Shown in pieces: positions 11,215 to 20,953 of a stretch of DNA of 64,000 nucleotides. The DNA comes from Sebastes aleutianus (Eukaryota > Chordata > Actinopteri > Perciformes > Sebastidae). The stretch spans positions 3,001,373-3,065,372 of the forward strand of contig CAKAKS010000062.1 in NCBI GenBank assembly GCA_916700875.1, written 5' to 3'. The translations under genes were made by a program, and so were the position numbers. The notes under the pieces were generated by a model. It saw only the letters and a program-made list of their open reading frames with translations, did not search any database and had not been told where the DNA came from. Positions within the stretch are counted from its first letter, which is position 1, and each line of letters starts with the position of its first letter.

Positions 11215-11752
11215 CAGGGGTGTCAAAAATACGGCCCGGGGGCCAGAACTGGACCACCAAAGGGTCCAATCTGGCCCACAGGATGACTTTGCAAAGTGTA
11301 AAAAGTCAATAATTTCAATTTTATAATAACATGCACTGCAATTCCTATTTGGGGGTCGCGCTGTCTTAATAGCGCCCAAGCTACGTGACACAACACTGTC
11401 AAGCTTCTGTTCATGCAGGAGCTGCCGGTGGAAAATATGTTTGTCAAAAAGGAGAAAAGTGGACACAGAGTGTCGGGGTTTTCCAAGAAAACGGACCAGA
11501 TCCTATGTCTTTACAGCGCTAAATGGTAAGCCAGTGTGTTTGGTGTGTTCACAGCACCTTTGTAGATGGATTGTTCGTTAATTGTGGACGTTTTCAGAAT
11601 GTACTTATCCTTCTTTTCACTGACGGGAAGGGGGAATTTGGAGGTGTTATTATTTATAGGTTACCATGCAATGGTTTTACTGGTTCGGCCCACTTGAGAT
11701 CAAATTGGACTTCTACGTGGCCCCTGAGCTAAAATGAGTTTGACACCCCATG
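11215..11752 (+). mobile_element. hAT element relic with transposase N-terminal fragment
   Basis: Ends CAGGGGTGTCAAA and TTTGACACCCCATG are inverted. The flanks CTCTAAGA (11207-11214) and CTCTACGA (11753-11760) are an 8-bp target duplication with one mismatch, as expected for hAT. Near 11447-11560 the plus strand reads KRRKVDTECRGF and, after a short gap, LNGKPVCLVC. These are words of the N-terminal zinc-finger region of GTF2IRD2/Charlie-type hAT transposases. The remainder of the transposase is missing. Confidence 0.8.
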
Positions 11753-12028
11753 CTCTACGATAAAGCAAGCTGTAATGTTAATGTACGTCACAAGCTATGT
11801 GGTTATTATGCGCTAACACATGACAGCCATGACATGATTGACAACAACTAACGTTACACAAGAGTGCAACATTTTGAAGGAAACCTATTTAACTGTTATT
11901 TAGCATCTGCTGATGTTAAATGACAATGATACAGTAACGTTAACTACAAGCGTAGATAATGACAAGTGAGAATGTTTCCCTTCTAAAAACACCAGTGACC
12001 TGGGCAGTAGGAGAACCTAATGTTTACC

Positions 12029-12547
12029 GTAAAGGTCCCATATCATGCTCATTTTCAGGTTCATACTTGTATTTTGTGTTTCTACTAGAACATGTTTACA
12101 TGCTGTAATGTTAAAAAAAAACTTTATTTTTCTCATACTGTCTGCCTGAATATACCTGTATTTATCCTCTGTCTGAAACGCTCCGTTTGAGTGCATTTCA
12201 ACGGAATTGCAACAGAATTGCGTTTCTAGGCAACAGTTTGGGTCCATGTTTACTTCCTATCAGCTGATGTCATTCACATACACTGCAACAGGAAATAAAC
12301 TGGGACACATTTAGAATGTTTATGTTTAAAAACCGTGTAATAATCTAAATATTTTATATTTGTGACATCACAAATGGACAGAAATCCTAACGGCTTGTTT
12401 CAAACGCGCAATTTCTGAATACGGGCTGTGTGTATTTATCTGTATATTGAGTGTTTTGATAGTTTAACAGTATTTATAAAGCACTTAATCCTGCTTTATA
12501 ATATAACAGACATGAAAATCTCACTTTTTACAATATGGGACCTTTAA
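12029..12547 (-). mobile_element. TTAA-flanked MITE, copy 2
   Basis: Reverse orientation, inside the timm29 intron. The left target has decayed to GTAA, the right TTAA is at 12544-12547. The X-box position reads GTTTCTAGGCAAC (one mismatch, 12222-12234). Confidence 0.88.
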
Positions 12548-12641
12548 CGTGTATGTCGAAAGCTAACGCTAGGGTGTTCCTGTAACCTTAACGTTACACT
12601 AACTAACTAGCTAGCTAACGTTAGCTGACTCGGTGTCTCAC

Positions 12642-12762
12642 CCGCTTTACTCTTCTTCAGTCGGTCCCATCTGCTGCCTGTGACCGGTACCGGTACCGGA
12701 GCTGCTGCTGCTGCTTCTACCGCCGCGGAGAACGTCCTCCTCACCACACGCAACGAAGCCAT
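12642..12762 (-). CDS. timm29: Tim29, coding exon 1 (mitochondrial presequence)
   Basis: The minus-strand ATG at 12762 opens MASLRVVRRTFSAAVEA, then an Ala/Pro/Val-rich linker and RWDRLKKSKA, with the last base G carried into exon 2. The Arg-rich, acid-poor start is a mitochondrial targeting sequence, in line with Tim29 import into the inner membrane. The 121-nt exon ends at donor G|GTGAG and its phase fits exon 2 exactly (GTT, Val). I chose this start because it gives the expected total length and presequence, and because it faces yipf2 across a short promoter region. Confidence 0.85.
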
Positions 12763-13264
12763 TTCAACTGATTTCAGTCACCGGTTTCACGGTTTCACGG
12801 TCTCCGGTCTCCGGTCACCTTCACACACAACCAGCATGCTGCCTCACAAGAAGACGACAGCTCACGTGAAGCCAACATGGCGTCCTAACGGTGCATCGTT
12901 TTTAATCTTCCGACAGAAAGCTCTACCTCGCAAACGTTCCTCTCGCTGTCACTTGAACAGAGAGTGTATTCGTAACAAAATTATACAAATGTGAATTTAT
13001 TTATTTTTTTATATTGGAAAGGAATCGAATGTGTCGCATAACTGTGCAATACACCGTATGTTATATTTTAATCAACAAACAAGATATGGTTCACGTGACA
13101 GCTTTGTTTACGTGGTGACGTGTACCGGAAGTCATGCTGACCAGGTCCAGAGCAGCAGACTGACAGACACAGCAGGTCGCTAGTTATTAAAGACAGGTGT
13201 TAGCAGTGTGTGGGACTACTTTCTATCGGTTTATTAAACCTTCACGGACTGCGTTGTCATTTAT
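12763..13264. promoter_or_regulatory. Shared timm29-yipf2 promoter region
   Basis: The two start codons diverge with 882 bp between them. No TATA box is obvious. Seen motifs: E-boxes CACGTG at 12863-12868 and 13092-13097; a YY1-like AACATGGCG at 12874-12882; a CRE-like half site TGACGTG near 13116; an ETS site ACCGGAAGT at 13124-13132. Such TATA-less ETS/E-box/YY1 combinations are usual for housekeeping genes transcribed both ways. The yipf2 5' UTR exon probably begins just after the ETS site and ends at donor GTAAGT (13265-13270). Confidence 0.6.
13140..13264 (+). other. yipf2: Putative yipf2 non-coding first exon
   Basis: Sequence after the ETS site runs without a long ORF to a strong donor T|GTAAGT at 13265. 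The next acceptor CTCCAG|G lies at 13605-13606, just before the start codon exon. The transcription start is not visible and the left edge is a guess. Confidence 0.45.
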
Positions 13265-13644
13265 GTAAGTCAGCTACCTTCACATGTTCAAACTAATGAG
13301 TGGGAGGGCGACTTTAGCCTAACGTTAGCTGCTATTAGCTAGCTGTCATCATCATCATCACCAGGGACATCCTGCTGCGGACAGGTCGGTTTAACTGTCT
13401 CTGGGGGGAGGACAAAGCTACGGGCAGGACTGCAACTTGTCTTGATGACATTTTGACATTACTGAACTTTAACTGTATATTACAATTAACTCGATAGGTG
13501 AGCTTGCTGCTTGGCTAAATGAACAGATGCTTGATCTCTGTAAAGAGATGTGGGACTAGCCTGCAGTACGTGAACGCACCTTTACCTCAGTGCTCATCTT
13601 CTCCAGGTCTTCGTGGATGAGGTTACTGTTGGATCACTGAAGCA

Positions 13645-13675
13645 ATGGCCAGTCCTAATGATCTACAGTTCCAAG
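13645..13675 (+). CDS. yipf2: YIPF2, coding exon 1
   Basis: YIPF2 is a five-pass Golgi/endosomal membrane protein of the Yip1 family that works with Rab GTPases in vesicle traffic. The start ATG encodes MASPNDLQFQ, close to the start of vertebrate YIPF2, and splits a Glu codon at donor G|GTAAAG. The eight exons join without frame conflict into 313 aa, the usual family length. The neighbour timm29 supports YIPF2 rather than its paralogue YIPF1. Confidence 0.85.
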
Positions 13676-14267
13676 GTAAAGACTGAAGTCATTTAATCCT
13701 CTCAGCTGTCAGTGTTTGTTAGTTTTCTCTGCCCACACTCTTTCTTCTCCATCTGCCTGGCTTTGCTTTTCTCTATTCCCTCCTCAAATCCTCGATGCTC
13801 CATGTCTCAGATCTATGCAAATAATATAAATGCATGCATTTATAAGAATGCAAGAATAGTGTAAAATAAGAATATTAGTTTAAATGTAGTGTATAAATAA
13901 ATGCAGTGTTAATGCCGGAGTGAACCAGATTATTGCACAGCTGAATTACTGCACCAAATTATTGCACTGTTAAGTCAGTATTGCACAATTGAAGATATAA
14001 TAAATTATGGGGTTATAGCTCCTGATAGGGGTACACAATTATACATATATGTTGTGTGTTATATATATATATATGTTTATGTATATATATGTGTATGTGT
14101 ATGTGTATATGTATATATATTAACGTATTGAGGACACATTGAGATTGGATCTTTCAAACCACATTCAGAGATGGTACTGGTATTGGTAGACAGGCGTTCT
14201 CATTTTTAAAACGATACCCAGCCCTAACCACTACTAACTCCCTGTGTTTCTTGATGCACGTGTGTAG

Positions 14268-14452
14268 AGTTTGAGGAAGCAGCAGAGCTGTTGTCAGCAG
14301 ACCCGGGGGCCTCCACACTCAGTATGTCTGCCTCCAACACCAGCAGCACCACTACAGCAGCAGGAGGAGGAGGAGGAGGAGGAGGAGGAGGAGGAGAGGA
14401 TGTCAAACTAGACCTCTCGGATGATGAGGAGGGTCAGGAGGAGAGTTCAGAG
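14268..14452 (+). CDS. yipf2: YIPF2, coding exon 2 (acidic, poly-Gly)
   Basis: Residues 11-72: EFEEAAELLSADP start, a Ser/Thr stretch, eleven consecutive glycines (residues 43-53) from a (GGA)11 tract at 14362-14394, then the acidic KLDLSDDEEGQEESSE. This is the variable cytosolic N-terminus of the family. The poly-Gly run is unusual and likely length-polymorphic. The exon ends in phase 0 at donor GAG|GTGCGT. Confidence 0.88.
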
Positions 14453-14556
14453 GTGCGTAAAGTATCTGTGTTGACTTGTGTCGCCGTGACACCAGTTCTC
14501 ACTGAGTCGTGATGTTTTGAGTGGACAGCAGCTGAAAGATGTGTGTGTGCTTCCAG

Positions 14557-14637
14557 CTGTTAGGAGGACAGAAACCAACCGGTGGCTTCTGGACCTTCGA
14601 GTACTATCAGTCCTTCTTCAATGTTGACACAATGCAG
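14557..14637 (+). CDS. yipf2: YIPF2, coding exon 3
   Basis: 27 codons, residues 73-99, containing GFWTFEYYQSFFNVDT, the most conserved cytosolic signature of YIPF1/YIPF2 just before the membrane domain. Acceptor CTTCCAG, donor CAG|GTACGA. Confidence 0.92.
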
Positions 14638-14817
14638 GTACGAGCCCCTCCCTCTCTCTACAAACACACTGTTTATACAGCTGCAGTTGTTACTGAATAA
14701 CATGCGAGTGATCTTTTATGATAAACCGATCTCAGAGAAATAAATGGACGCATTTTTTCATCACGACGATTGCTTTTAGTTTGTTGTTTTGCTTGACACC
14801 CCCATCATGTGATGCAG

Positions 14818-14905
14818 GTCCTGGACAGAGTGAAGGGGTCAGTGATGCCATTACCTGGAAGAAACTTTATCAAACACCACCTCAGGAGTAACCCAGATCT
14901 ATATG
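14818..14905 (+). CDS. yipf2: YIPF2, coding exon 4
   Basis: VLDRVKGSVMPLPG, FIKHHLRSNPDLYG: the conserved linker leading to the first membrane segment. It ends with a split Gly codon (G|GTAAGC) completed by exon 5. Confidence 0.92.
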
Positions 14906-15594
14906 GTAAGCCAGTGGAGACGTGTTCCATCTGAATGTGTTATATTTAGGGTTGCCCCCCTCTAATCGGACGTTTTCTGGTCCCAGTCCGCTAAGATTTC
15001 TTTGGTCAGTTAGTCGTTTTTTTATGCTTTTTTTTTCATGCCGATCGACTTGTTTCTAAGAGCACATCTCTGGTAAACTCCAGATTTAAAGTGGTGCTTT
15101 GGTGTGATTCTTTGTGGAGAAACTCAGTTTCACAGATCTGTCGATTAAATCAACTAATCGATTAGTCGACTAAATGGTATGAGTGTTAGAGATGACGATT
15201 AAAGCTGAACAAATATATTGGAAACATAATGTAGGCTACAGCCATCCTTTAACCCTCACCCTACCAACCTATTTAACATACAAGGACTACAGACTGGGGT
15301 CCCCGAGGACCCCAATACATTGGTCTTTTAAAAAGCACAAATAAAAACAATGATGTGAAGTCATTAGAAACAAAATGATTGACAAAGTCATGAAAAATTG
15401 GAATGATAGAATAAAGCACCTTTGAGATATGACAAAGTATACCTCTGGTCAGTAGGATGAGGGTTAAGGAAATGTCTGTCCGGTAAATGATGAATTAATG
15501 GACAACCTTGAATAAAACTTGCTTAGTCGGGCTCTTTTTATTCAAGATAAATGTGCACAGTCAGCATATACATGCATTAATATCTCTACATCGA

Positions 15595-15890
15595 TTCAAG
15601 TCAAGTCAATTTTATTTGTATAGCCCAAAATCAAGAATCACAAATTTGCCTCAGGGCGGCTTTACAAACCCTTTTAACAGGGAAAAAAATGTTAGAACCT
15701 CAGGAAGAGCAACAGAGGAGGGATCCCCCTTCCAGGATGGACAGACGTGCAATAGATGTCATGTGTACAGAGTAACAACAAAATGAAAATACAACATAGA
15801 CCATCCATATGACAAAAAATAATACATAATGTGAACATATGTGAGAAGGTGGATCCAGGAAGATGTCAAGCAGCTTCCAGGCATCGCCAA
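15595..15890 (+). repeat. Dispersed repeat ('tcaagtcaattttatttgta' family), copy 1
   Basis: Shares long near-identical stretches with 63680-64000, including 'aatcacaaatttgcctc', 'cctcaggaagagcaacag' and 'ccttccaggatggacag'. Non-coding. A shorter related end is seen near 21855. Confidence 0.8.
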
Positions 15891-16300
15891 ACAGATAGAG
15901 CCAGAGCAACACGACCTCCTCTCCACGCCAGATAGGTGGAACCAGAGCAACACGACCTCCCCTCCACGCCAGATAGATAGAGCCAGAGCAGCACAACCTC
16001 CTCTCCACGGCAACCAGATGGAACCTTAGCAACACGACCTCCTCTCCACGCCAGACAGATAGAGCCTTAGCAACACAACCTCCTCTCCACACCAGATAGG
16101 TAGAACCAGAGCAACATGACCTCCCCTCCACGCCAACCAGATGGAACCTTAGCAACACGACCTCCTCTCCACGCCAGACAGATAGAGCCTTAGCAACACA
16201 ACCTCCTCTCCACACCAGACAGATAGAGCCCGAGCAACACGACCTCCTCTCCACGCCGAATAGATAGAGCCCGAGCAACACGACCTCCTCTCCACCATGA
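15890..16300 (+). repeat. Minisatellite (VNTR), about 9-10 units
   Basis: Units of about 40-48 bp built from AGATAGAGCC, GAGCAACACGACC and TCCTCTCCACGCC, alternating two variants (AGATAGAGCC and AGATGGAACC). Unit order suggests a higher-order duplication: 16020-16080 is repeated at 16140-16200. It lies inside yipf2 intron 4. Confidence 0.85.
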
Positions 16301-16681
16301 ACCTAGAGAGAGGACCATATTAATCGACTGGATTAAAATGGAGGCTCTGCCTCTTATCTACCTGTTGCCATGGTGAATCGTGGTATCGGAGCTCCATTGA
16401 TGATGGCTGTTTTGTATGTTCAGGTTCAACCTACTCAGAGTTGATTGATCGGAATCTAGTCAGCTGTTCTGAGTTTCCCTCCTCAGGATTAGTCAACTCC
16501 GAGTTCCGGCTTAGGCTCAGAGTTTGTTAAACCTGCTTTCTGAAAGTTTGTGATGACATGTTTGTGTAGTGTTGTTTAGTTTTAACGGCTAGCACCTCTG
16601 CAATGTCCTCCAGGCAATGTGAGTTTTGATCCGTTCCGTGACTTCTTCTCTCCCTGTGTGTGTGTGTGTGTGTGTGTGTAG

Positions 16682-16798
16682 GTCCATTCTGGATCTGTGT
16701 GACACTGGTGTTCTCAGTAGCCATCAGCGGGAACTTGTCCACCTTCCTCAGTGAGATGGGAAACTCCTCCTACCACTACAGACCACAGTTCCACAGAG
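16682..16798 (+). CDS. yipf2: YIPF2, coding exon 5 (first membrane segment)
   Basis: GPFWICVTLVFSVAISGNLS is the first transmembrane helix of the Yip1 domain, followed by the lumenal loop ..GNSSYHYRPQFHR. The acceptor follows directly on a (GT)n run ending TGTAG, so the polypyrimidine tract is replaced by GT repeats, which may weaken splicing. Confidence 0.9.
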
Positions 16799-16921
16799 GT
16801 CAGTCGTCCACGTGGTCTTTGATTCAGCTGAATAGTATATTATACACCTGAAGTTGAAGTTGGTCTTAGTTTGACTGAGTCCTGCTGAGTCTGCTCTCTC
16901 TGTCCTGCGTTTTGCTAACAG

Positions 16922-17088
16922 TGACCATAGCTGCAGTAGTGATCTTCATGTATGCCTGGCTGGTGCCGATCGGTTTATGGGGTTTCCTGACCTGGCGGCA
17001 AGGGACTGAGAGGCAGATCGGAGGCTATTCCTTCCTGGAGACCGTGTGCGTCTACGGCTACTCCCTCTTCATCTATATCCCCACCTCG
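16922..17088 (+). CDS. yipf2: YIPF2, coding exon 6 (membrane segments 2-3)
   Basis: VTIAAVVIFMYAWLVPIGLW (second helix) and TFLETVCVYGY-like SFLETVCVYGYSLFIYIPTS (third helix). YxWLVP and CVYGYS are family hallmarks. Phase-0 donor TCG|GTGAGT. Confidence 0.93.
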
Positions 17089-18260
17089 GTGAGTCCATCG
17101 CTCTCTCCTGAGTTCTACTAGTGGGTGTCAGGCTCACAATAAGACTAACTATCCCAGTATAGAGCACCATGTGTATTGGCTTAAACTTCAGTGTAAAGGT
17201 GACACAAGGGGAGAAACATCTTTAACACCTTGCCATCTCTCCACCTGGTAAAAAAACGTGATCAGACCAGTAAAGATAGATAAGTGCACTCGGAAATGTC
17301 ATATTAAAGGTACAATTGATAACATTCAGCCACTAGATGTCCCCTCCCGTTCCATTACGTTTACTTCAGAACGAGTGGTTGCCAGTTCGTTGCACAACCT
17401 GCATATTTTATGGTTGAGTAGAGTGACTCTGACAGTCATGTCAAGCGATGAATCTTTCATTAATGTAGCTGTAGACTTACATTAGGTATGTGTGTGTTGC
17501 AGATGAGATCAGCTGTTCAAGCAGTCAGTCAAACTCGACAGAAAAAAAAATAAAAACTCACTAAAACCATCTCGGTTAAGCTGGGCATACACTGTACCAT
17601 TTTAGAAATGTTGTTGTGTACTTCCTGCTCCTACAGTAGGAGTAGATCGTTTGCGATGTAAAGCCAAAGCACTTACGATTTATGTGCTCACACTGTACCA
17701 GTCAAATTTTGTCAATCAGTTGTCAATAAAGATTTGTTTGAAAGCTCCGAGGCAGGTAAAGTTTGGTGCCTTCTGGTGCTACGCAACGCAATATTAACGT
17801 TACTGTCGGTGTCTAGAAGCCACAGAGGCTAACAATTCGATAGATTTGAAGATGAGTCCGTATGAACGCCCCCCCCCCATGTCGTATTCACGACCTTTTA
17901 AGTGGAATGTTTCTGAAAGCTCAGAGTTCACGGGTTCTGACGTGTTTGTTGACGTTGTCAGAAATGGCGGCGGCCATGGAGAATTCTTTTTCGGTGCATA
18001 GTAAATTAATATATTGTAATTTTAGTCGTATATTGTATATATATTATATCTTCATAATTTTATAATAAGTTTGAGGAAAATGTTGATATTCCCAACGGCC
18101 TCATCTTTTTTCCTCTGTCATTATGCCTTTGCATTTACTGGACTACTCGTGGACAATCATGCAATTAATCATCATTAAATATATATATATATATATATAA
18201 ATAATCATGATTAAATAAATAAATATATATATATATATATAAATAATCATGATTAAATAA

Positions 18261-18308
<48 letters not shown>

Positions 18309-18315
18309 TCATGAT

Positions 18316-18348
<33 letters not shown>

Positions 18349-18868
18349 TCATGATTAAATATATATATATTCAACCATGATTAAATATATATATATATAC
18401 ATATAGTTACATTTCATCCCCATTGTGTAGTAAAAGAGCATTTAACAAGAACACACGGAATAACTTTTGTTTTTGGAATCAGTTGCTGATTAAAAAAAAA
18501 CTGCTTTTATCTGATTAATAATTGATTCATCAAAGTAATAATCAACAGATTAATTGATTATCAAAATAGTTAATTGTTAGTTGCAGCCCTAGTACAGCTG
18601 AATTCATGCTAAAATCGTCCTGCGGTTAGTCCGTTCTTTTCACACTACAAATGCACACCAGAGTCCTCTTGGACGCTGACTGAGACCCATCTTTTCAGGC
18701 GGACTCGGTCCAGTTGTTTAGTCAGCACCCGAGTTTGATGGACAGCTTTAACATCGCCCTAAACAAACCAAATGAACCAGAGTTTGATTGAAATGAACCA
18801 GACATGTTAAATCTGAAAGCACCCTGAGAAGACTTCACTAACCAATAATGTAACCCCGTCATCTCCAG
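17089..18868 (+). other. yipf2: yipf2 intron 6
   Basis: Mostly AT-rich. Contains an (AT)n/AATCATGATT compound repeat at 18175-18395. No other coding signal was recognised. Confidence 0.75.
18175..18395. repeat. Compound (AT)n minisatellite with AATCATGATT palindromes
   Basis: Five blocks of alternating AT are separated by the unit AAATAATCATGATTAAAT, itself nearly palindromic. The whole block can form cruciform or hairpin structures. It lies in yipf2 intron 6. Confidence 0.9.
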
Positions 18869-19051
18869 GTTTTGTGGATCATTCCATATGAGTGGTTGCG
18901 CTGGACACTGATCCTGATCGCCATGGTGATATCTGGCTCAGTCCTGGTCCTCACCTTCTGGCCCGTCGTCCGTGACGACACCAAGGTGATGGCAGTGGCT
19001 ACCGTCGTGACCATCGTGGTTTTGCACACGCTGCTGGCTATCGGCTGTAAG
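18869..19051 (+). CDS. yipf2: YIPF2, coding exon 7 (membrane segments 4-5)
   Basis: VLWIIPYEWLRW, then ILIAMVISGSVLVLTFWPVV (fourth helix), the conserved VRDDTK loop and VATVVTIVVLHTLLAIGCK (fifth helix). Phase 0 on both sides; donor AAG|GTCAGT. Confidence 0.93.
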
Positions 19052-19140
19052 GTCAGTGGGCCGCGTGGACGGGGCCTCGTATCAGTTGTACACTTTTAAC
19101 CTTGACAGAATAGTACTTTTTTTTTTCTCTTTTCTTTCAG

Positions 19141-19230
19141 ATGTACTTCTTCCAGACAGCAGTCCACGTACCACCAATGACCACTTCATCCCCTCCAATT
19201 CACACAACACTGACCACCAAACCCCACTGA
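19141..19230 (+). CDS. yipf2: YIPF2, coding exon 8 (C-terminus)
   Basis: Begins MYFFQTAVHVPPMTT and ends ..TLTTKPH with TGA at 19228-19230. The tail rich in Pro/Thr/Ser after YFF matches the vertebrate YIPF2 pattern. The acceptor is preceded by a long pyrimidine tract (TTTTTTTTCTC..TTTCAG). Confidence 0.88.
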   Translation: MYFFQTAVHVPPMTTSSPPIHTTLTTKPH

Positions 19231-19712
19231 CCAACAGAAAGGAGTGCTGGCAGCAGGGAGAGAGGAAATGAAGGATGTATCTGTTGTGTTTGGGAATCAC
19301 ATGCAGATATGAAACCATGTATAGACAGGCGGTTGAGGCAATGCTGATTATTGCTATTGCGTGATCTGTTCAATGCTCATGTGATGAAGGGCTGGGATGG
19401 GTGTGTGTGTGTGTGTGTGTGGTTGTTTGTCTAATTTATCCTGAGGTGGTTCTACTGTAACTGAAGTAGCACTCGTTCACTGCAATACTTGTACATTTCT
19501 ACTGTGATGTTTCGGGATGTGGTTGCATCAGTCTAGCATGGCTTCTCTAACACTGTGATTTCCCCTCGAAGATTCAGACACAAGTTTAGAAGAAGAAGAC
19601 ATTAAGAATTACTCATCAGTAGTAGGGAAAACTGTAAGACTTCTAAACCAAATACAATCATGAAACCATGCTGCGACCGACCGTTCCTTCTTACGAGATA
19701 TCAGATGGACAC
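19231..19712 (+). other. yipf2: yipf2 3' UTR
   Basis: No AATAAA or ATTAAA is seen between the stop codon and the MITE at 19713. A (GT)n run lies at 19400-19421. Confidence 0.6.
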
Positions 19713-20245
19713 TTAAAGGTCCCATATTATAAAAAAGTGAGATTTTCATGTTTTTTTTTTTATTATAAAGCAGGCTTAAATCCTATGTAAATACTGTGAA
19801 AGTATTGAAACGCTCAATCCACAGGGAAATACACAGCCCGTATTCAGAAACTCTGCATTTGAAACAAGCCGTCAGGATTTCTGCCATTTTGTGATGTCAC
19901 AAATTTACAATATTTAGACCCTTTACACAGATTCAAATGTAAACATTCTAAATGTGTCCCAGTTTATTCCTGGTTGCAGTGTATGGGAATGTCATCATCT
20001 GACAGGAAGTACACATGGACCCAAGCTGTTGCCTAGCAACGCAATTCTGTTGCAATTTCGTCGCAATTCCGTCAAAATGCGCTAAAACGGAGCGTTTAAG
20101 ACAGAGGGTAAATACAGGCATATTCAGGCAGACAGTATGAGGAAAATAAAGTTTTTTTTTTAACATTACAGCATGTAAACATGTTCTAGTAGAAACACAT
20201 AATACAAGTATGAACCTAAAAATGAGCACGATATGGGACCTTTAA
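19713..20245 (+). mobile_element. TTAA-flanked MITE, copy 3
   Basis: TTAA at both ends. Intact X-box GTTGCCTAGCAAC at 20028-20040. An AATAAA followed by a T run at 20145-20160 could serve as the yipf2 poly(A) signal. Confidence 0.92.
20145..20150 (+). terminator. Candidate yipf2 poly(A) signal inside the MITE
   Basis: First AATAAA downstream of the yipf2 stop codon, 915 nt away, followed immediately by a U-rich run. Use is inferred. Confidence 0.35.
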
Positions 20246-20432
20246 CAAAATAAGTTACACCAGGCTGTTGCATCACATCAGTACTTGTTAGTTTGATAAA
20301 TCCATTGTTGGTTTGAAACAAAAAGGTACTCATCCAAGAAGGTGATGACAAAACACCTGGTTTGGGTGTGCCCAGATGTTTCTCATTCCCAGGGCGTCAA
20401 ATGCCAATGCACAAGTCACCCCTTTAGCAGCT

Positions 20433-20519
20433 GTATTAGGGATGTCACGGTGAGGACGTTTTCCCACCGGTTAATAAACTTGTGACAACACTGCTGTTAC
20501 CGATTACATTGGACATTTT
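20433..20519. mobile_element. hAT-like fragment (TAGGGATGTCACGG end)
   Basis: Starts TAGGGATGTCACGGTGAGG, the type of terminus also seen at 61870. It is interrupted by the SINE at 20520. The right end was not located. Confidence 0.5.
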
Positions 20520-20721
20520 TTTTTTTTAAAGTTATTTTTTGGGGGCATTTTTTAAGCATTTTATTGATAGGACAGTGGATAGAGTCTTGGAAAGGGGGGA
20601 GAGAGAGAGATGACATGCGGAAAGGTCCACAGGCCGGATTCGAACCTGGGTCCACCGCGGCTAGGACTGAGCCTTTGCCAGATATGGGCGCCCGCTCTAC
20701 CAACCTAGCTAACCAGGCGCC
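20520..20721 (-). mobile_element. tRNA-derived SINE with 15-bp target duplication
   Basis: Read on the minus strand it begins GGCGCCTGGTTAGCTAGG and carries an A-box-like segment (TAGCTAGGTTGGTAGAGC) and a B box (GGTTCGAATCC), the internal RNA polymerase III promoter of tRNA-related SINEs. Its 3' end is A-rich. It is flanked by a perfect duplication TACATTGGACATTTT at 20505-20519 and 20722-20736. Confidence 0.9.
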
Positions 20722-20947
20722 TACATTGGACATTTTACAAGAAAAGATGACGCTCAGTATATGTAGAGGGCTTACTCTGATCTTTAGGGGGGGGACTTTA
20801 AGCGTAACCAGGGTTCCACAGGTACAACATGAAAACCAAAGGAGATGTAAAGAAGTGTTTACCCTCTAACAAAAAAAAAATGGAATTTACATAGTTTTTG
20901 CGGATTTAGATTTAAGAACAAAAAAAATCCCATAATTTACATATATA

Positions 20948-20953
20948 TTTATT
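20948..20953 (-). terminator. Candidate poly(A) signal of the uncharacterised gene
   Basis: AATAAA on the minus strand, 105 nt after the stop codon at 21058. Confidence 0.5.

Larger units (their letters stand above)
10164..12641 (-). other. timm29: timm29 intron
   Basis: Donor GGTGAG at 12641 downwards and acceptor CCCTGTAG ending at 10164. It contains a hAT relic (11215-11752) and TTAA MITE copy 2 (12029-12547). Nothing else is recognised between 10200 and 11200. Confidence 0.8.
14906..16681 (+). other. yipf2: yipf2 intron 4 with dispersed repeat and minisatellite
   Basis: Contains a copy of a dispersed repeat at 15595-15890 (also at 63680-64000), a 40-50 bp minisatellite at 15890-16300 and a (GT)n tract abutting the 3' splice site (16657-16679). 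Long minus-strand ORFs over the minisatellite are repeat artefacts. Confidence 0.75.

Noticed and set aside
15700..16281. 193-codon minus-strand ORF with repeated VWRGEEVVLL units
   Set aside because: It is the translation of the minisatellite in yipf2 intron 4, has no splice or start context and no relation to a known repeat protein.
19948..20229. Recurrent ORFs reading FRF..VSTRTCLHAV...FPHTVCLN at many sites
   Set aside because: They are the minus strand of the TTAA MITE, differ by frameshifts between copies and show no coding conservation.
20640..20720. tRNA gene
   Set aside because: A and B boxes are present but the cloverleaf stems do not pair; target duplications and an A-rich end show it is a SINE.
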